From NCBI RefSeq assembly GCF_022024035.1, contig NZ_CP091787.1, positions 1,488,001-1,552,000 on the forward strand: a stretch of 64,000 bases of DNA. The letters run 5' to 3'. Below, in pieces: positions 19,779-29,317 of the stretch (positions are counted from its first letter, which is position 1; each line of letters starts with the position of its first letter). The DNA comes from Prevotella sp. E13-17. Lineage in GTDB: Bacteria; Bacteroidota; Bacteroidia; Bacteroidales; Bacteroidaceae. The notes below the pieces were generated by a model. The model was not told where the DNA came from and did no database searches. It worked only from the letters and a program-made list of their open reading frames with translations. The position numbers were made by a program, and so were the translations under genes.

Positions 19779-21818
19779 ATGGAATTTAAAAGTTTATTTA
19801 CTATGATGACATTGACGCTCATGTCGATGACAGGTAGCGCACAGGGCACGTTAAGCTCTGGTATTGATCTTGGGAATATGGACAAAAGTGTGAAGCCGAC
19901 AGACGATTTCTATCAGTATGCCTGCGGCGGTTGGATGACTAAGAATCCGCTGCCTGCCGCTTACTCGCGATTTGGTTCGTTCGACATGATTGGTGAGGAG
20001 AACAACAAACGCGTGAACGGAATTCTGGACGAGCTTCTGAAGGGCTCCTACGAGAAGGGTACGATAGAGCAGAAACTGAGCGACCTCTACAAGTTGGCGA
20101 TGGATGAAGAACGCCGCAACAAGGACGGTGTGGCTCCTGCAATGGCGCTTATCAAGCAACTTGAAAAAGCAAAGACCGTGGCTCAGCTCTTCCAGGTCCA
20201 GTTGTCTATGGCGCCTTATGGTAATTCAGAATTTTTCGATTCTTACGTAGGTGCTGATGAGAAGAATGCATCGCAGAACATTCTGCAAGTTTCGCAGGGT
20301 GGTATCTCGTTGGGCGACAAGAGCTACTATTTGGAGAACGATGTTGAGACTGTGAAGATTCGTGAATCTTATAAGGCGCATATAATCAAAATGTTCCAGC
20401 TATTTGGCTTTAGTAAGTCTGCTGCTGTTAAGAAGATGAACAACGTGATGCGTGTGGAGACTGCACTCGCCAAGGTGTCGCGCTCAAAGACCGACTTGCG
20501 TAATCCTCAGAAGAACTATCATAAAATGTCGTTAAAAGCGTTTGACGAGAAATACCCCAACATCCAGTTGGAAAAGCAGGCAAACGCCAGTGGACTTGAC
20601 TCAAAATACTGTCAGGAACTAGTGGTGGGTCAGCCCGAGTTCTTTGCAGGCGTTAATACCCTGCTGAGCACCATCAAGGCCGCCGAGTATCGCGACTATA
20701 TGGAGTGGGGGCATATCCTTTCAGCATCAAGCTACTTGGACGACAAAGTGCAGCAGGAGAACTTCGAGTTCTTCGGCAAAGTGATGTCGGGTCGTCAAGA
20801 AGATCACCCCCTGTGGCGCCGTGCCACTCAGCAGTTGCAGAGCCAGATGGGACAAGCACTTGGACGCATCTACGTGCAGAAATATTTTCCCGCATCTTCT
20901 AAAGAGCGCATGTTGCGCCTGATCAAGAATTTGCAGATTGCCCTTGGCGAGCGCATTGCCGCACAAGACTGGATGAGCGATGCCACCAAGGTGAATGCCT
21001 TGCTGAAGCTGAATACCTTTTATGTGAAGGTGGGCTATCCCGATAAGTGGATTGATATGAGCCGTTTGACCATCGATCCCGAGAAGTCGTACTTCGACAA
21101 TATCCTCGCTTGCCGTAAGTTCTGGAACAGCTATCAGATAGAGCATACAGCCGGTAAACCAGTGGACCGCGACGACTGGCACATGTTCCCACAGACGGTG
21201 AATGCCTACTATAATCCCACCACCAATGAGATCTGCTTCCCCGCAGGTATCCTGCAGGGCTGCTTCTTTGACCCCGATGCCGACGATGCCTTCAACTATG
21301 GCGCCATTGGTGTGGTGATCGGTCACGAGATGACTCACGGATTCGACGATCAAGGTCGTCAGTACGACAAAGATGGTAATATGAACGACTGGTGGGCTGA
21401 GAAGGATGGCGAACTCTTCAAGGCACGTGCCAATCAGTATGCCGATTTCTTCTCTTCGATTAAGGTGCTGCCCGACTTGAACGCTAACGGTCAGTTCACA
21501 CTGGGCGAGAACCTGGCCGACCATGGTGGTCTGCAGGTAGCTTATGCCGCATTCAAAAATGCCACCAAGAACGCCCCGTTGCCCGTCATCGACGGTCTGA
21601 CCCCCGACCAGCGCTTCTTCATTGCCTATGCAGGCGTATGGGCAGGCAATATCACCGAGGCAGAAATCAGAAATCGCACCAAGAACGATCCCCATTCGTT
21701 GGGCAGATGGCGCGTGAACGGAGCCTTGAAACACATTGATGCCTGGTATGAGGCTTTTGGCGTGAAGCCCGGCGATGCGATGTATATACCTCGCGAACAG
21801 CGCTTGCAATTATGGTAA
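19779..21818 (+). CDS. M13 family (neprilysin-like) zinc endopeptidase
   Basis: The protein has 679 residues with a signal peptide (cleavage near GSAQG). It is a gluzincin with the zinc site VIGHEMTHGFDDQGRQ (both His and the catalytic Glu), the downstream ENLADHGGLQ giving the third ligand Glu, and the substrate-binding NAYYNPTTNEICFPAG. The C terminus with RVNGALKHIDAWYEAFGVKPGD is family-typical. It is expected to cleave small peptides in the periplasm. The usual C-terminal CxxW is replaced by QRLQLW, as is common in bacterial PepO-like enzymes. A strong terminator follows. Confidence 0.95.
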   Translation: MEFKSLFTMMTLTLMSMTGSAQGTLSSGIDLGNMDKSVKPTDDFYQYACGGWMTKNPLPAAYSRFGSFDMIGEENNKRVNGILDELLKGSYEKGTIEQKLSDLYKLAMDEERRNKDGVAPAMALIKQLEKAKTVAQLFQVQLSMAPYGNSEFFDSYVGADEKNASQNILQVSQGGISLGDKSYYLENDVETVKIRESYKAHIIKMFQLFGFSKSAAVKKMNNVMRVETALAKVSRSKTDLRNPQKNYHKMSLKAFDEKYPNIQLEKQANASGLDSKYCQELVVGQPEFFAGVNTLLSTIKAAEYRDYMEWGHILSASSYLDDKVQQENFEFFGKVMSGRQEDHPLWRRATQQLQSQMGQALGRIYVQKYFPASSKERMLRLIKNLQIALGERIAAQDWMSDATKVNALLKLNTFYVKVGYPDKWIDMSRLTIDPEKSYFDNILACRKFWNSYQIEHTAGKPVDRDDWHMFPQTVNAYYNPTTNEICFPAGILQGCFFDPDADDAFNYGAIGVVIGHEMTHGFDDQGRQYDKDGNMNDWWAEKDGELFKARANQYADFFSSIKVLPDLNANGQFTLGENLADHGGLQVAYAAFKNATKNAPLPVIDGLTPDQRFFIAYAGVWAGNITEAEIRNRTKNDPHSLGRWRVNGALKHIDAWYEAFGVKPGDAMYIPREQRLQLW

Positions 21819-21840
21819 ACACTTAACAGAAATTAATAAA

Positions 21841-21887
21841 AGTCCTTAAACTTTGAAACATTTTGAAAGTTTAAGGACTTTATTTTT
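21841..21887 (+). terminator. Terminator after the M13 peptidase gene
   Basis: AGTCCTTAAACTTT and AAAGTTTAAGGACT form a perfect 14-bp stem followed by TTATTTTT. The end of the T-tract also serves as the -33 TTTG of the next promoter. Confidence 0.93.
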
Positions 21888-21916
21888 GGTAATATAAAAT
21901 TTACTAATTATCTTTG
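21885..21916 (+). promoter_or_regulatory. Promoter of the zinc-ribbon/kinase/AAA+/FHA/PP2C operon
   Basis: TTTG (21885-21888), exactly 20 bases, TATCTTTG (21909-21916). The first gene starts 28 bases later. No other promoter of this quality is seen before 30673, so the five genes probably form one transcription unit. Confidence 0.82.
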
Positions 21917-21944
21917 CAAAAGATTTTAGCTAAAATAAAAAACC

Positions 21945-22856
21945 ATGATTACAAACGAACAGACGCAAGGCGGTGAAAGGCTGATGCGTGAACAATCTAT
22001 AAATCAGGAGACGTCTGGAGGTAGGCTGATGCAGCAGAATGCCTTGGCGGGCGTGCCCTGTCCGAAATGCGGAACCATTAACGACCCCGATGCCATGTAT
22101 TGCGCTTCGTGTGGTGCACTGATGCGCATGGACATCTGTCCAAACTGTGGCACCCAGATTGATCCCGAAGCAGACTATTGCGAGGCTTGTCACCATTATA
22201 TCCGAACCGATGTGTGCTCGTTCTGCGGTGCACATCTGTCCGATTATGAAGGATATTGCCCAGAGTGTGGTTCACCCAGAGGTGGCATTGTGTGTCCTAC
22301 CTGTCATACGATGAACGACTTCGCTTTCTGTAAGCAGTGCGGAATGCCGCTCACAGAAGAGGCCCGTCAGTTGGTGGCACAGTTGAAGACCATACCTGAG
22401 TATAAGGAACTTTTATCGCTGGCTCGTGAGTATAGCGAACTGGAGATGAGGCTACCCTACAACACCGAGCGCGATGCAATACGCGACAAGGAGTGTCAGG
22501 ACCTGCGCGACAGGATACTGCGACTGCTGGCACAAGACGATGGCATACAAAACCCAGTGATACCCGAGCCAAAGAACCAACGCGTGAGCAAAGAAGAGCT
22601 GAACGCCATGAAGCGCCGCAAACTGGAACAGATCGCCGAGATACTCGACCAGATGGCCATCCCACCACAGTCGTCGCCCGCCAAGGTGCGCAACTTTGCT
22701 ATGGCTCAGAAACCAACGGGTGTGCGACTGGCCTGGCGCTGCAACTATAAGAATGCGATGCACTCCAGTCCTTGCGGATGCGCAAAGCCCCAGATGGGTG
22801 GCAAGTGGATTGTCTTGGGACACAATTCTAAGCAGGAAATCAAAGACGACAAATGA
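21945..22856 (+). CDS. Multi-zinc-ribbon protein, first gene of phospho-signalling operon
   Basis: This 303-residue soluble protein has four consecutive CxxC...CxxC zinc ribbons between about residues 35 and 135 (CPKCGTINDPDAMYCASCG, CPNCGTQIDPEADYCEAC, CSFCGAHLSDYEGYCPECG, CPTCHTMNDFAFCKQCG), that is, two double-zinc-ribbon units. A charged helical region follows (ELLSLAREYSELEMRL, ELNAMKRRKLEQIAEILDQM). A small C-terminal module has another Cys group (CNYKNAMHSSPCGC, then GGKWIVLGHN) that I do not recognise. There is no enzymatic motif. Zinc ribbons of the same style sit on the AAA+ and FHA proteins of the operon, suggesting a shared assembly or adaptor role. The stop overlaps the kinase start (ATGATGA). 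The precise start is uncertain because several Met codons occur in the first 30 residues. Confidence 0.85.
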   Translation: MITNEQTQGGERLMREQSINQETSGGRLMQQNALAGVPCPKCGTINDPDAMYCASCGALMRMDICPNCGTQIDPEADYCEACHHYIRTDVCSFCGAHLSDYEGYCPECGSPRGGIVCPTCHTMNDFAFCKQCGMPLTEEARQLVAQLKTIPEYKELLSLAREYSELEMRLPYNTERDAIRDKECQDLRDRILRLLAQDDGIQNPVIPEPKNQRVSKEELNAMKRRKLEQIAEILDQMAIPPQSSPAKVRNFAMAQKPTGVRLAWRCNYKNAMHSSPCGCAKPQMGGKWIVLGHNSKQEIKDDK

Positions 22857-25800
22857 TGACAGACAACCAGTGGGACAAAACGACCCGAATGCCCGATAAT
22901 GCAGCTAGTGCTGGCAATGATGCTGGCAATGCTGATGACCGAACTTTAAAGGCACCGTCTAACGTGATGCAGGCAGCTCAGGTTAATGATGATGCCGACT
23001 ATGAGAGCACCCGACGCTCGGACATGTCGTTTGCTGCTCAGGAAGGCGAAGAGACACTTGCTGGACATGTGTTCATGCTGAAAGGCGAGGCCTATACTGA
23101 GGTCAAGTGTTTGAGCGACAACTCTGGCGAGGCTCAGGTGTTCCTGGTAGAAAAGGATGGCAAAGAGTTTGTGCTGAAGGTCTATTATCCCAATTTCGAC
23201 GTAAATAAAAAGTTGCTGCAGACCATCCGCTCTTTCCACTTCGAGATGATTGTGCGCCTCTTCGACTATGGCAAGACTTATGTGGAAGGCAAGAACCGTA
23301 ACTACGAACTGATGGAGTATCTGCGTGGCGGTACGCTGAAAGACTTGCGCGTAGAGGGCAACTTCAACCGCTTCCGCCGCTTGGTGCTGCAGGCAGCAGG
23401 TGCACTGGCCTACTGTCATAAGAACAATATCCTGCACAAAGATATTAAACCTACCAACTTCTTCTTCCGTGACGAGTCTCAGCAGGAGCTGGTGCTGGGC
23501 GACTTTGGTATCTCGTCGCTGCAGACCAACGGCAGCAATACGTTCCGCACCACACAGGCACGTACGCCCATTTATGCAGCCCCCGAGATGTACACCGACG
23601 TGATTGACGGTGAGGTCGAGATTACACCTGCCGCCGACTTCTATTCGTTGGGCATGACACTCTTTGCCACATGGCTCGGCGAGAACCCTATGAGTGCCAA
23701 CGAGCGCCTGATGATGCGCCAGAAGAACGAAGGACGTCTGCCGCGTATGGACGAACTGCCCGACCAGGTGAAGAAACTGATTCAGGGGCTGACGTCTGTC
23801 AACAAGATGACGCGTTGGGGCTACGACGAAGTGGAGCGATGGTTCTTAGGCGAAGATGTGGCAGTCGATATATCTTCTCCCTTCTTGCGCTACAAGAGCT
23901 TTATCGTAGATCCCGACCGCAACCTGGTGGCTGAGAACGTGCACGAACTGGTGCCAATGTTGCTCGAGAATGAACAGCTGGGCAAGAACTATCTCTATAA
24001 CGGACGTATTGTGCAGTGGCTCGAGGCTTGTGGCAACACCAAGCTATCGGCTGTCGTCAACGAGATTGTCACTCAGCGTTATCCCACCGACCAGCGTGCC
24101 GGACTCTATGCCTCGGCCTACACGATGGACTCTTCGCAACCTTATCGCGACATCAAGGGCATGGCATGCGAGGATGTGCATGGCCTGGCTCTGTCACTAT
24201 TGTCACACCGCGAGGAGTATTCGCTGATACTGAAGAATGCCAACGACCCCGTGTTCATCTGGTTGGAGACTCATACTAAGAGTAATGTGGACCGCTTGCG
24301 TTCTTATTTCAATGAAGAGTGCGAGCCACGCATCTCCCTGATGCGACTCGTTCTGGAGATAGATCCCGATATCCCATTCCTGACACACAGGTCAACACTG
24401 ACCATTCAGGATATTGTGGAATACTTTGGAAATGCCGAACCCACCGAAGACGAGTGGCATTCGCTGTGTGACGGTCGCTTGCTGTCGTGGCTCTATGTGC
24501 ATGAAGACATGGTGAAGTGTGACAACGTCATCAAGTTGACCGAGGGAAAGGAGTTCTCCATCGACTTGGCCTATAAGGTGCTTTACACTGCCGACCGTAC
24601 TGCGGCCTTCGACCTGCGCGATGCACAGACACCGCAGGCCGTTGGCGATATCCTTGCCAACCAGCTGAAACAGATGGAGCACACGGCTGCCGACGAGCTG
24701 GCCCAACAGATGTCTGCCTTTGCCGATGCCGAGAGCGGACGCTTCTATTTCTTTGCAGAGCTTCATGGATGGTTTGACCTGCTCAACGAGGCTAAGCGTT
24801 GCTTCGACATGAACTCTGAGGAAAACCGCGAACGCTTGGGAGCCTACGATTTGCGCACAGCGCTCTATCGCTTCTGTCGCTCGTTGGGTGTCATACCTAC
24901 CTATCTGCTGCCCAACGGCACATTGCTGACCGATGGAAAACAGTTGGATGCCAACCAGGTGCCGCAGATGCGCTCCGAGATACGCAATGGTGCCCTGTCT
25001 CAGTGGCTGTCGGTGTTCTATCACGAAGATCCCACGCGCGACTTCCAGGAGGAATATAGCTACGAGCGCGAACTTGAAGCCTGGCTGATGGCCATCGGAA
25101 GCATTGACCCCCAGCAGTTCCACTATCGCCGTTTCACCAAAGCTCGCGAAGATACTAAGACTCGCATAGCCGAGGTGCGTCGCGAGTGGCGAGGTGCACT
25201 GTCGCGCGAGAAGACCTTCATGGCCATCTATTATGTGGCTTGCTTCCTATGGGTTGTTTTGGTGCTGTTTGTGGGATTCTCGAACAAGGACTATGTGATG
25301 GCGCATCCCTATGTGACGATCGGTCTGCCCGTTGGCGGTATGACGGCCATTATCGTGGCCACGCGTTCCTATTTTAATGGATATGGTTCGACGATAGCTG
25401 CCCTATGGGGTATCTTGGGCGCCATGACTGTCCTTATACCTATATTCAGTCTCAAGTTTGTTTACACCTCATTCCCTCAGTTCTTCACGGTGGCAGTTTT
25501 GCTGCTGACGGCAATTTATATGTTGGTGTGTCATTACACCGACTTCCGCAAGGAGCAACAGACCGATGCTAAGTTTGTGAACGACGTGCTGAAGCATGAA
25601 GACCTGAAGTCGGTGCTGATAGACCCCCTATACTATACGTTCAAGACCCGCTCTCATCGTTACAAGGGTTCAAAGTTTGGTTTGTTGGACAATGTGGCTG
25701 ACCAGGTTCACTCTCTGTCGGGCGAGACCGTGCTGCACTACATCCAGTGGGCCATCATGATACTTCTGCTCGTGGGCGAGTTTGTGTTGTATAGTCCCTC

Positions 25801-25969
25801 GCTGATGAACATGAAGAATCCCGACCTTGGTAAGGGTTATATCAGTAATTTTGAAAATGTTGTAGGCACGGGCAACTTTGAACAATCGCTGACACCCGAG
25901 GGCCAACAGCAGGAAGGGGAGGGCGCTGAGACCAATGAACCAACAGAAAACGAAGGAAACCATCAATAA
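22853..25969 (+). CDS. Membrane Ser/Thr protein kinase (Hanks type)
   Basis: The protein has 1038 residues. A disordered N terminus (about 65 residues) precedes a complete kinase domain at about 70-335: ATP Lys in EFVLKVYYP (K109), catalytic loop HKDIKPTN (D197; HRD is HKD), metal loop GDFGIS (D217) and AAPEMY. The glycine-rich loop is reduced to LSDNSGEAQVF. A long cytoplasmic middle region of unknown fold follows (about 340-770), with repeated helical segments. The last 270 residues carry five probable membrane helices, beginning with FMAIYYVACFLWVVLVLFVG. The kinase is therefore cytoplasmic and N-terminal to its anchor, with no PASTA or other extracellular sensor. It starts inside the zinc-ribbon gene's stop and is followed after 33 bases by the AAA+ gene. 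The PP2C gene of the operon is the obvious antagonist. Confidence 0.93.
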   Translation: MMTDNQWDKTTRMPDNAASAGNDAGNADDRTLKAPSNVMQAAQVNDDADYESTRRSDMSFAAQEGEETLAGHVFMLKGEAYTEVKCLSDNSGEAQVFLVEKDGKEFVLKVYYPNFDVNKKLLQTIRSFHFEMIVRLFDYGKTYVEGKNRNYELMEYLRGGTLKDLRVEGNFNRFRRLVLQAAGALAYCHKNNILHKDIKPTNFFFRDESQQELVLGDFGISSLQTNGSNTFRTTQARTPIYAAPEMYTDVIDGEVEITPAADFYSLGMTLFATWLGENPMSANERLMMRQKNEGRLPRMDELPDQVKKLIQGLTSVNKMTRWGYDEVERWFLGEDVAVDISSPFLRYKSFIVDPDRNLVAENVHELVPMLLENEQLGKNYLYNGRIVQWLEACGNTKLSAVVNEIVTQRYPTDQRAGLYASAYTMDSSQPYRDIKGMACEDVHGLALSLLSHREEYSLILKNANDPVFIWLETHTKSNVDRLRSYFNEECEPRISLMRLVLEIDPDIPFLTHRSTLTIQDIVEYFGNAEPTEDEWHSLCDGRLLSWLYVHEDMVKCDNVIKLTEGKEFSIDLAYKVLYTADRTAAFDLRDAQTPQAVGDILANQLKQMEHTAADELAQQMSAFADAESGRFYFFAELHGWFDLLNEAKRCFDMNSEENRERLGAYDLRTALYRFCRSLGVIPTYLLPNGTLLTDGKQLDANQVPQMRSEIRNGALSQWLSVFYHEDPTRDFQEEYSYERELEAWLMAIGSIDPQQFHYRRFTKAREDTKTRIAEVRREWRGALSREKTFMAIYYVACFLWVVLVLFVGFSNKDYVMAHPYVTIGLPVGGMTAIIVATRSYFNGYGSTIAALWGILGAMTVLIPIFSLKFVYTSFPQFFTVAVLLLTAIYMLVCHYTDFRKEQQTDAKFVNDVLKHEDLKSVLIDPLYYTFKTRSHRYKGSKFGLLDNVADQVHSLSGETVLHYIQWAIMILLLVGEFVLYSPSLMNMKNPDLGKGYISNFENVVGTGNFEQSLTPEGQQQEGEGAETNEPTENEGNHQ

Positions 25970-26002
25970 CGAACCATTAAATAGCTAAGGAAACGAATAA
26001 CT

Positions 26003-29000
26003 ATGAAGTGCGAACATTGTCAGACCGATAATAGAAGCAGCGCCAAGTACTGTAAGCGCTGCGGACAGCCGCTTGTGGTGCAGAATGCGCTCGACAAGCT
26101 GGTAGGACTTGACGAGGTGAAAGCTCAGCTGAAGACGATTGTTGACACTTACTCTTTCTTGCGTACGCGCAAAGATATTGCAGGGGTGCGCCTGTCTGTC
26201 AATGCTATTATCATCGGCGAAACCGGCACGGGCAAGACCATGCTGGCCAGTACCATTTGTGACTACTTCTGCCAGCATAAGATCATACAGTCACCAAAAC
26301 TGACAATGGTAGATGCTGTCGATTTCCAGCGTTTTGTGGACCATTGGGATGAGAACATTCAAAAGGCACAGGGTGGTATTCTGTTCTTCGATAACGTGCA
26401 GAAATTGTTGCCCGACAAATATTCAAACCAAGTGAACCCGCTCGACAAACTGTTTGTCGAGATGGACCATTGGAACGATGATCCCATTGTGATGATGGCT
26501 GGTCTGCCCAAGGGGCTGGACGACTTCTTGGAGAGCAACCCTGCCGTGAAGAACCGCTTCAAATACACGTTCAGACTGCCAACACCAGGCTATCAGGACT
26601 TGTGCGAGATTGCCCGTCAGGAGCTGCGCGTGAAGTATGGTATCGGTGTGTTCTCGGTCGAGGCCGAGAAGCAACTCACTCGTTTTTTTAAATATCAGAT
26701 TAAGATTAAGGATGACACCTTCGGCAATGCGCATGTAGCCATGAAGACGGCCGAAGACATCTTCACATCGTTTATCAGTCGCGGTGCACAGGCTGCCTGC
26801 GTTGATCGCGATGATATCAAGGGCTACGTGCCCGAAGACCGTTCGCTGGAAGACATCCTGCACGACATGGATTCGTTTATCGGCATGGACGAGGTGAAAC
26901 AGACCGTCAGAGAGATAGCCTATTCCGTACAGAACAATATGCAGCGCGTGGAGCGTGGTATAGGACTGCAAGACAAGATGTCGATGCACATCGTGCTGAC
27001 GGGCAACCCCGGTACGGGAAAGACAACCATCGCCCGCAAGTTGGGCGAGATATTGGCCTCTATCGGCTATCTCGACTCGGGGCATGTGGTCGAGGTGGAC
27101 CGTTCGAAGATGGTGTCGCAGTATCAGGGCGAGACGCCAAAGGTGGTCAACCAGCTCTGCGACAAAGCCATGGGAGGCATTCTGTTTGTGGACGAGGCCT
27201 ACACGCTGGCACCAGTGAGTCAGTCGGGCGAGCGCGATAATCAGGGCGCGCAGGCATTAGAGACACTGATGAAGCGCATGGAGGACGACCGCGGCAAGTT
27301 TGTGGTCATCGCTGCCGGCTATCGCACGGAGATGGAAAACCTGTTCCGCGTGAACCCCGGTTTGCGCAGCCGCTTCACCTACTTCCTCAACATTGAGGAC
27401 TATACCCCCGAGGAGCTGTTCAGCATCCTGTCTGTCTTTGCTCACGACAAGCAGTACATCTTTAATACTGAGGCCGAGGAGCTGACTCGCAAGGTCATCA
27501 CCGACATGTATCAGCAGCGCGACAAGGACTTTGCCAATGGTCGCACGATGCGCTCGCTCTTCGATCAGATATGTAAGCGTCAGGCCAAGCGACTGCAGAC
27601 GGGCGACATCATCACCATGACAAACGAAGAACTGATCACCATCTGTAAGGAGGATATCCCATACGAGGCACCTAAGGAGGTTGACTACACTGAGTGCCTG
27701 AAGAAGTTCGATGGCATGGTAGGTCTTGACGCCGTCAAGCAGGAGATTGCCAACCTGGCCTCCTACTTGAACCTGCAGGTGAAGCGTGGCGAAGCCAACA
27801 CCTTCCAAGGCAAACACTATGTCTTCACGGGTAATCCTGGCACGGGCAAGACCACGGTGGCTCGCATCATGGCCGATGTGTTCCGTTCGCTGGGCATTCT
27901 CACCCGCGGACAGTTGGTTGAGGCCGACCGCTCGAAGTTGGTGGCTGGCTATAGTGGTCAGACGGCCATCAAGACCAATCAGTTAATCGATTCGGCCATC
28001 GGCGGTGTGCTGTTCATTGATGAGGCCTATACGCTGAAGTCGTCAGACGGCGACTCATTCGGTTCAGAGGCTATCGACACCCTGCTGAAGCGACTGGAGG
28101 ACGATCGCGGCAAGTTTATATGTATCGTGGCTGGCTATACCGACCAGATGCACGACTTTATTGATTCCAACCCCGGTCTGAAGAGCCGCTTCACACAGAC
28201 CATACACTTCGATGACTATAAGCCCGAGGAACTGACACAGATATTTGCACATCTGGCCGCCGAGAAACAGTTCACCATCGATGACGAGACGCAGGGAGCC
28301 ATTCAGCGCATGTTCGAACAGCTATACTTGCGACGCGACAAGAACTTTGGCAATGCCCGTGAGGCACGCCGCCTGTTCAACGAGGCCGTGGAGAAACAGA
28401 GTCAGCGATTGGTGCAGCAGATGAACTTGCCAGGATTCCAAGAGGCAGACATGTTCAAGTTGACCATTGCCGATCTGCCGATGACGCAGAGTCGCGCAGC
28501 CCGTCCACTCGACGAGCTGCTCAACGAGTTGGACATGTTTATCGGTATGCGTTCGGTTAAGGACAACATCCGTCGACTGGCCGTGCAGAGCATGTTCGTG
28601 AAACAGCGTGCCGCCATGGGGGCTGGTAAGGTGCAGCAGATGGCTATGAACTTCGTGCTGACGGGTAACCCCGGTACGGGTAAGACCTCGATAGCCCGTA
28701 AGATGGGTGAGATACTGCAGGCCATGGACATCCTCAGCACCTCGAATGTGGTTGAGGCCAGTCGTGCTACGCTGGTGGGCAAGTACATGGGCGAGACCCC
28801 CAAGATTGTCAATGCCATGTGCGACAAGGCCATGGGCGGTATCCTCTTCATCGACGAGGCCTACACGCTGAGCGACCAAAACGATCAGTATGGCAAAGAG
28901 GCCATTGACACGCTGATGAAGCGCATGGAGGACGACCGTGGCAAGTTTGTGGTCATCGCCGCTGGTTATAAGAACAAGATGGATGAGTTCCTGATGATGA

Positions 29001-29317
29001 ACGCTGGACTGGCCAGCCGTTTCACGCATCGTCTGCACATCGATGACTATACGAACGACGAGCTGCTTGAAATCTTCAAGAAGATGGCCGAGAAAGACCA
29101 GTACATTCTGTCGCCGGCAGCCGAGTTTAAAGCGCTGGACCTCATCAGTCGCATGGTGATGTCGAAAGACGAGACCTTTGGCAATGCACGCGAGATGCGC
29201 AATCTGCTCGACGAAACCATCCAACAGTTGTCTATGCGCGTTTCGCAGCTGCCGCCTGAGCAAATCTCAAAGGAAACATATCAGTTAATTTTACCTGAAG
29301 ATATTAAAGAAAGATGA
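26003..29317 (+). CDS. Zinc ribbon plus four CbxX/CfxQ-type AAA+ modules
   Basis: The protein has 1104 residues. A zinc ribbon (MKCEHCQTDN...YCKRCGQPL) is followed by four AAA+ modules of the CbxX/CfxQ family, which includes rubisco activase CbbX and the N-terminal partner EccA of type VII secretion. Walker A motifs lie near residues 72 (GETGTGKT), 334, 610 and 888 (all GNPGTGKT). Modules 2-4 have intact Walker B (GGILFVDEAYTL, GGVLFIDEAYTL, GGILFIDEAYTL), pore-loop-like Y(Q/S/M)GxT motifs and sensor/arginine residues in GLRSRFT, GLKSRFT and GLASRFT. Module 1 has FFDN in Walker B (Glu replaced by Asn) and lacks the pore loop, so it probably binds but does not hydrolyse ATP. The fused four-module form differs from usual one-module CbxX proteins. 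Such ATPases remodel protein complexes; the target is unknown. The stop overlaps the FHA start by 4 bases. Confidence 0.92.
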   Translation: MKCEHCQTDNRSSAKYCKRCGQPLVVQNALDKLVGLDEVKAQLKTIVDTYSFLRTRKDIAGVRLSVNAIIIGETGTGKTMLASTICDYFCQHKIIQSPKLTMVDAVDFQRFVDHWDENIQKAQGGILFFDNVQKLLPDKYSNQVNPLDKLFVEMDHWNDDPIVMMAGLPKGLDDFLESNPAVKNRFKYTFRLPTPGYQDLCEIARQELRVKYGIGVFSVEAEKQLTRFFKYQIKIKDDTFGNAHVAMKTAEDIFTSFISRGAQAACVDRDDIKGYVPEDRSLEDILHDMDSFIGMDEVKQTVREIAYSVQNNMQRVERGIGLQDKMSMHIVLTGNPGTGKTTIARKLGEILASIGYLDSGHVVEVDRSKMVSQYQGETPKVVNQLCDKAMGGILFVDEAYTLAPVSQSGERDNQGAQALETLMKRMEDDRGKFVVIAAGYRTEMENLFRVNPGLRSRFTYFLNIEDYTPEELFSILSVFAHDKQYIFNTEAEELTRKVITDMYQQRDKDFANGRTMRSLFDQICKRQAKRLQTGDIITMTNEELITICKEDIPYEAPKEVDYTECLKKFDGMVGLDAVKQEIANLASYLNLQVKRGEANTFQGKHYVFTGNPGTGKTTVARIMADVFRSLGILTRGQLVEADRSKLVAGYSGQTAIKTNQLIDSAIGGVLFIDEAYTLKSSDGDSFGSEAIDTLLKRLEDDRGKFICIVAGYTDQMHDFIDSNPGLKSRFTQTIHFDDYKPEELTQIFAHLAAEKQFTIDDETQGAIQRMFEQLYLRRDKNFGNAREARRLFNEAVEKQSQRLVQQMNLPGFQEADMFKLTIADLPMTQSRAARPLDELLNELDMFIGMRSVKDNIRRLAVQSMFVKQRAAMGAGKVQQMAMNFVLTGNPGTGKTSIARKMGEILQAMDILSTSNVVEASRATLVGKYMGETPKIVNAMCDKAMGGILFIDEAYTLSDQNDQYGKEAIDTLMKRMEDDRGKFVVIAAGYKNKMDEFLMMNAGLASRFTHRLHIDDYTNDELLEIFKKMAEKDQYILSPAAEFKALDLISRMVMSKDETFGNAREMRNLLDETIQQLSMRVSQLPPEQISKETYQLILPEDIKER

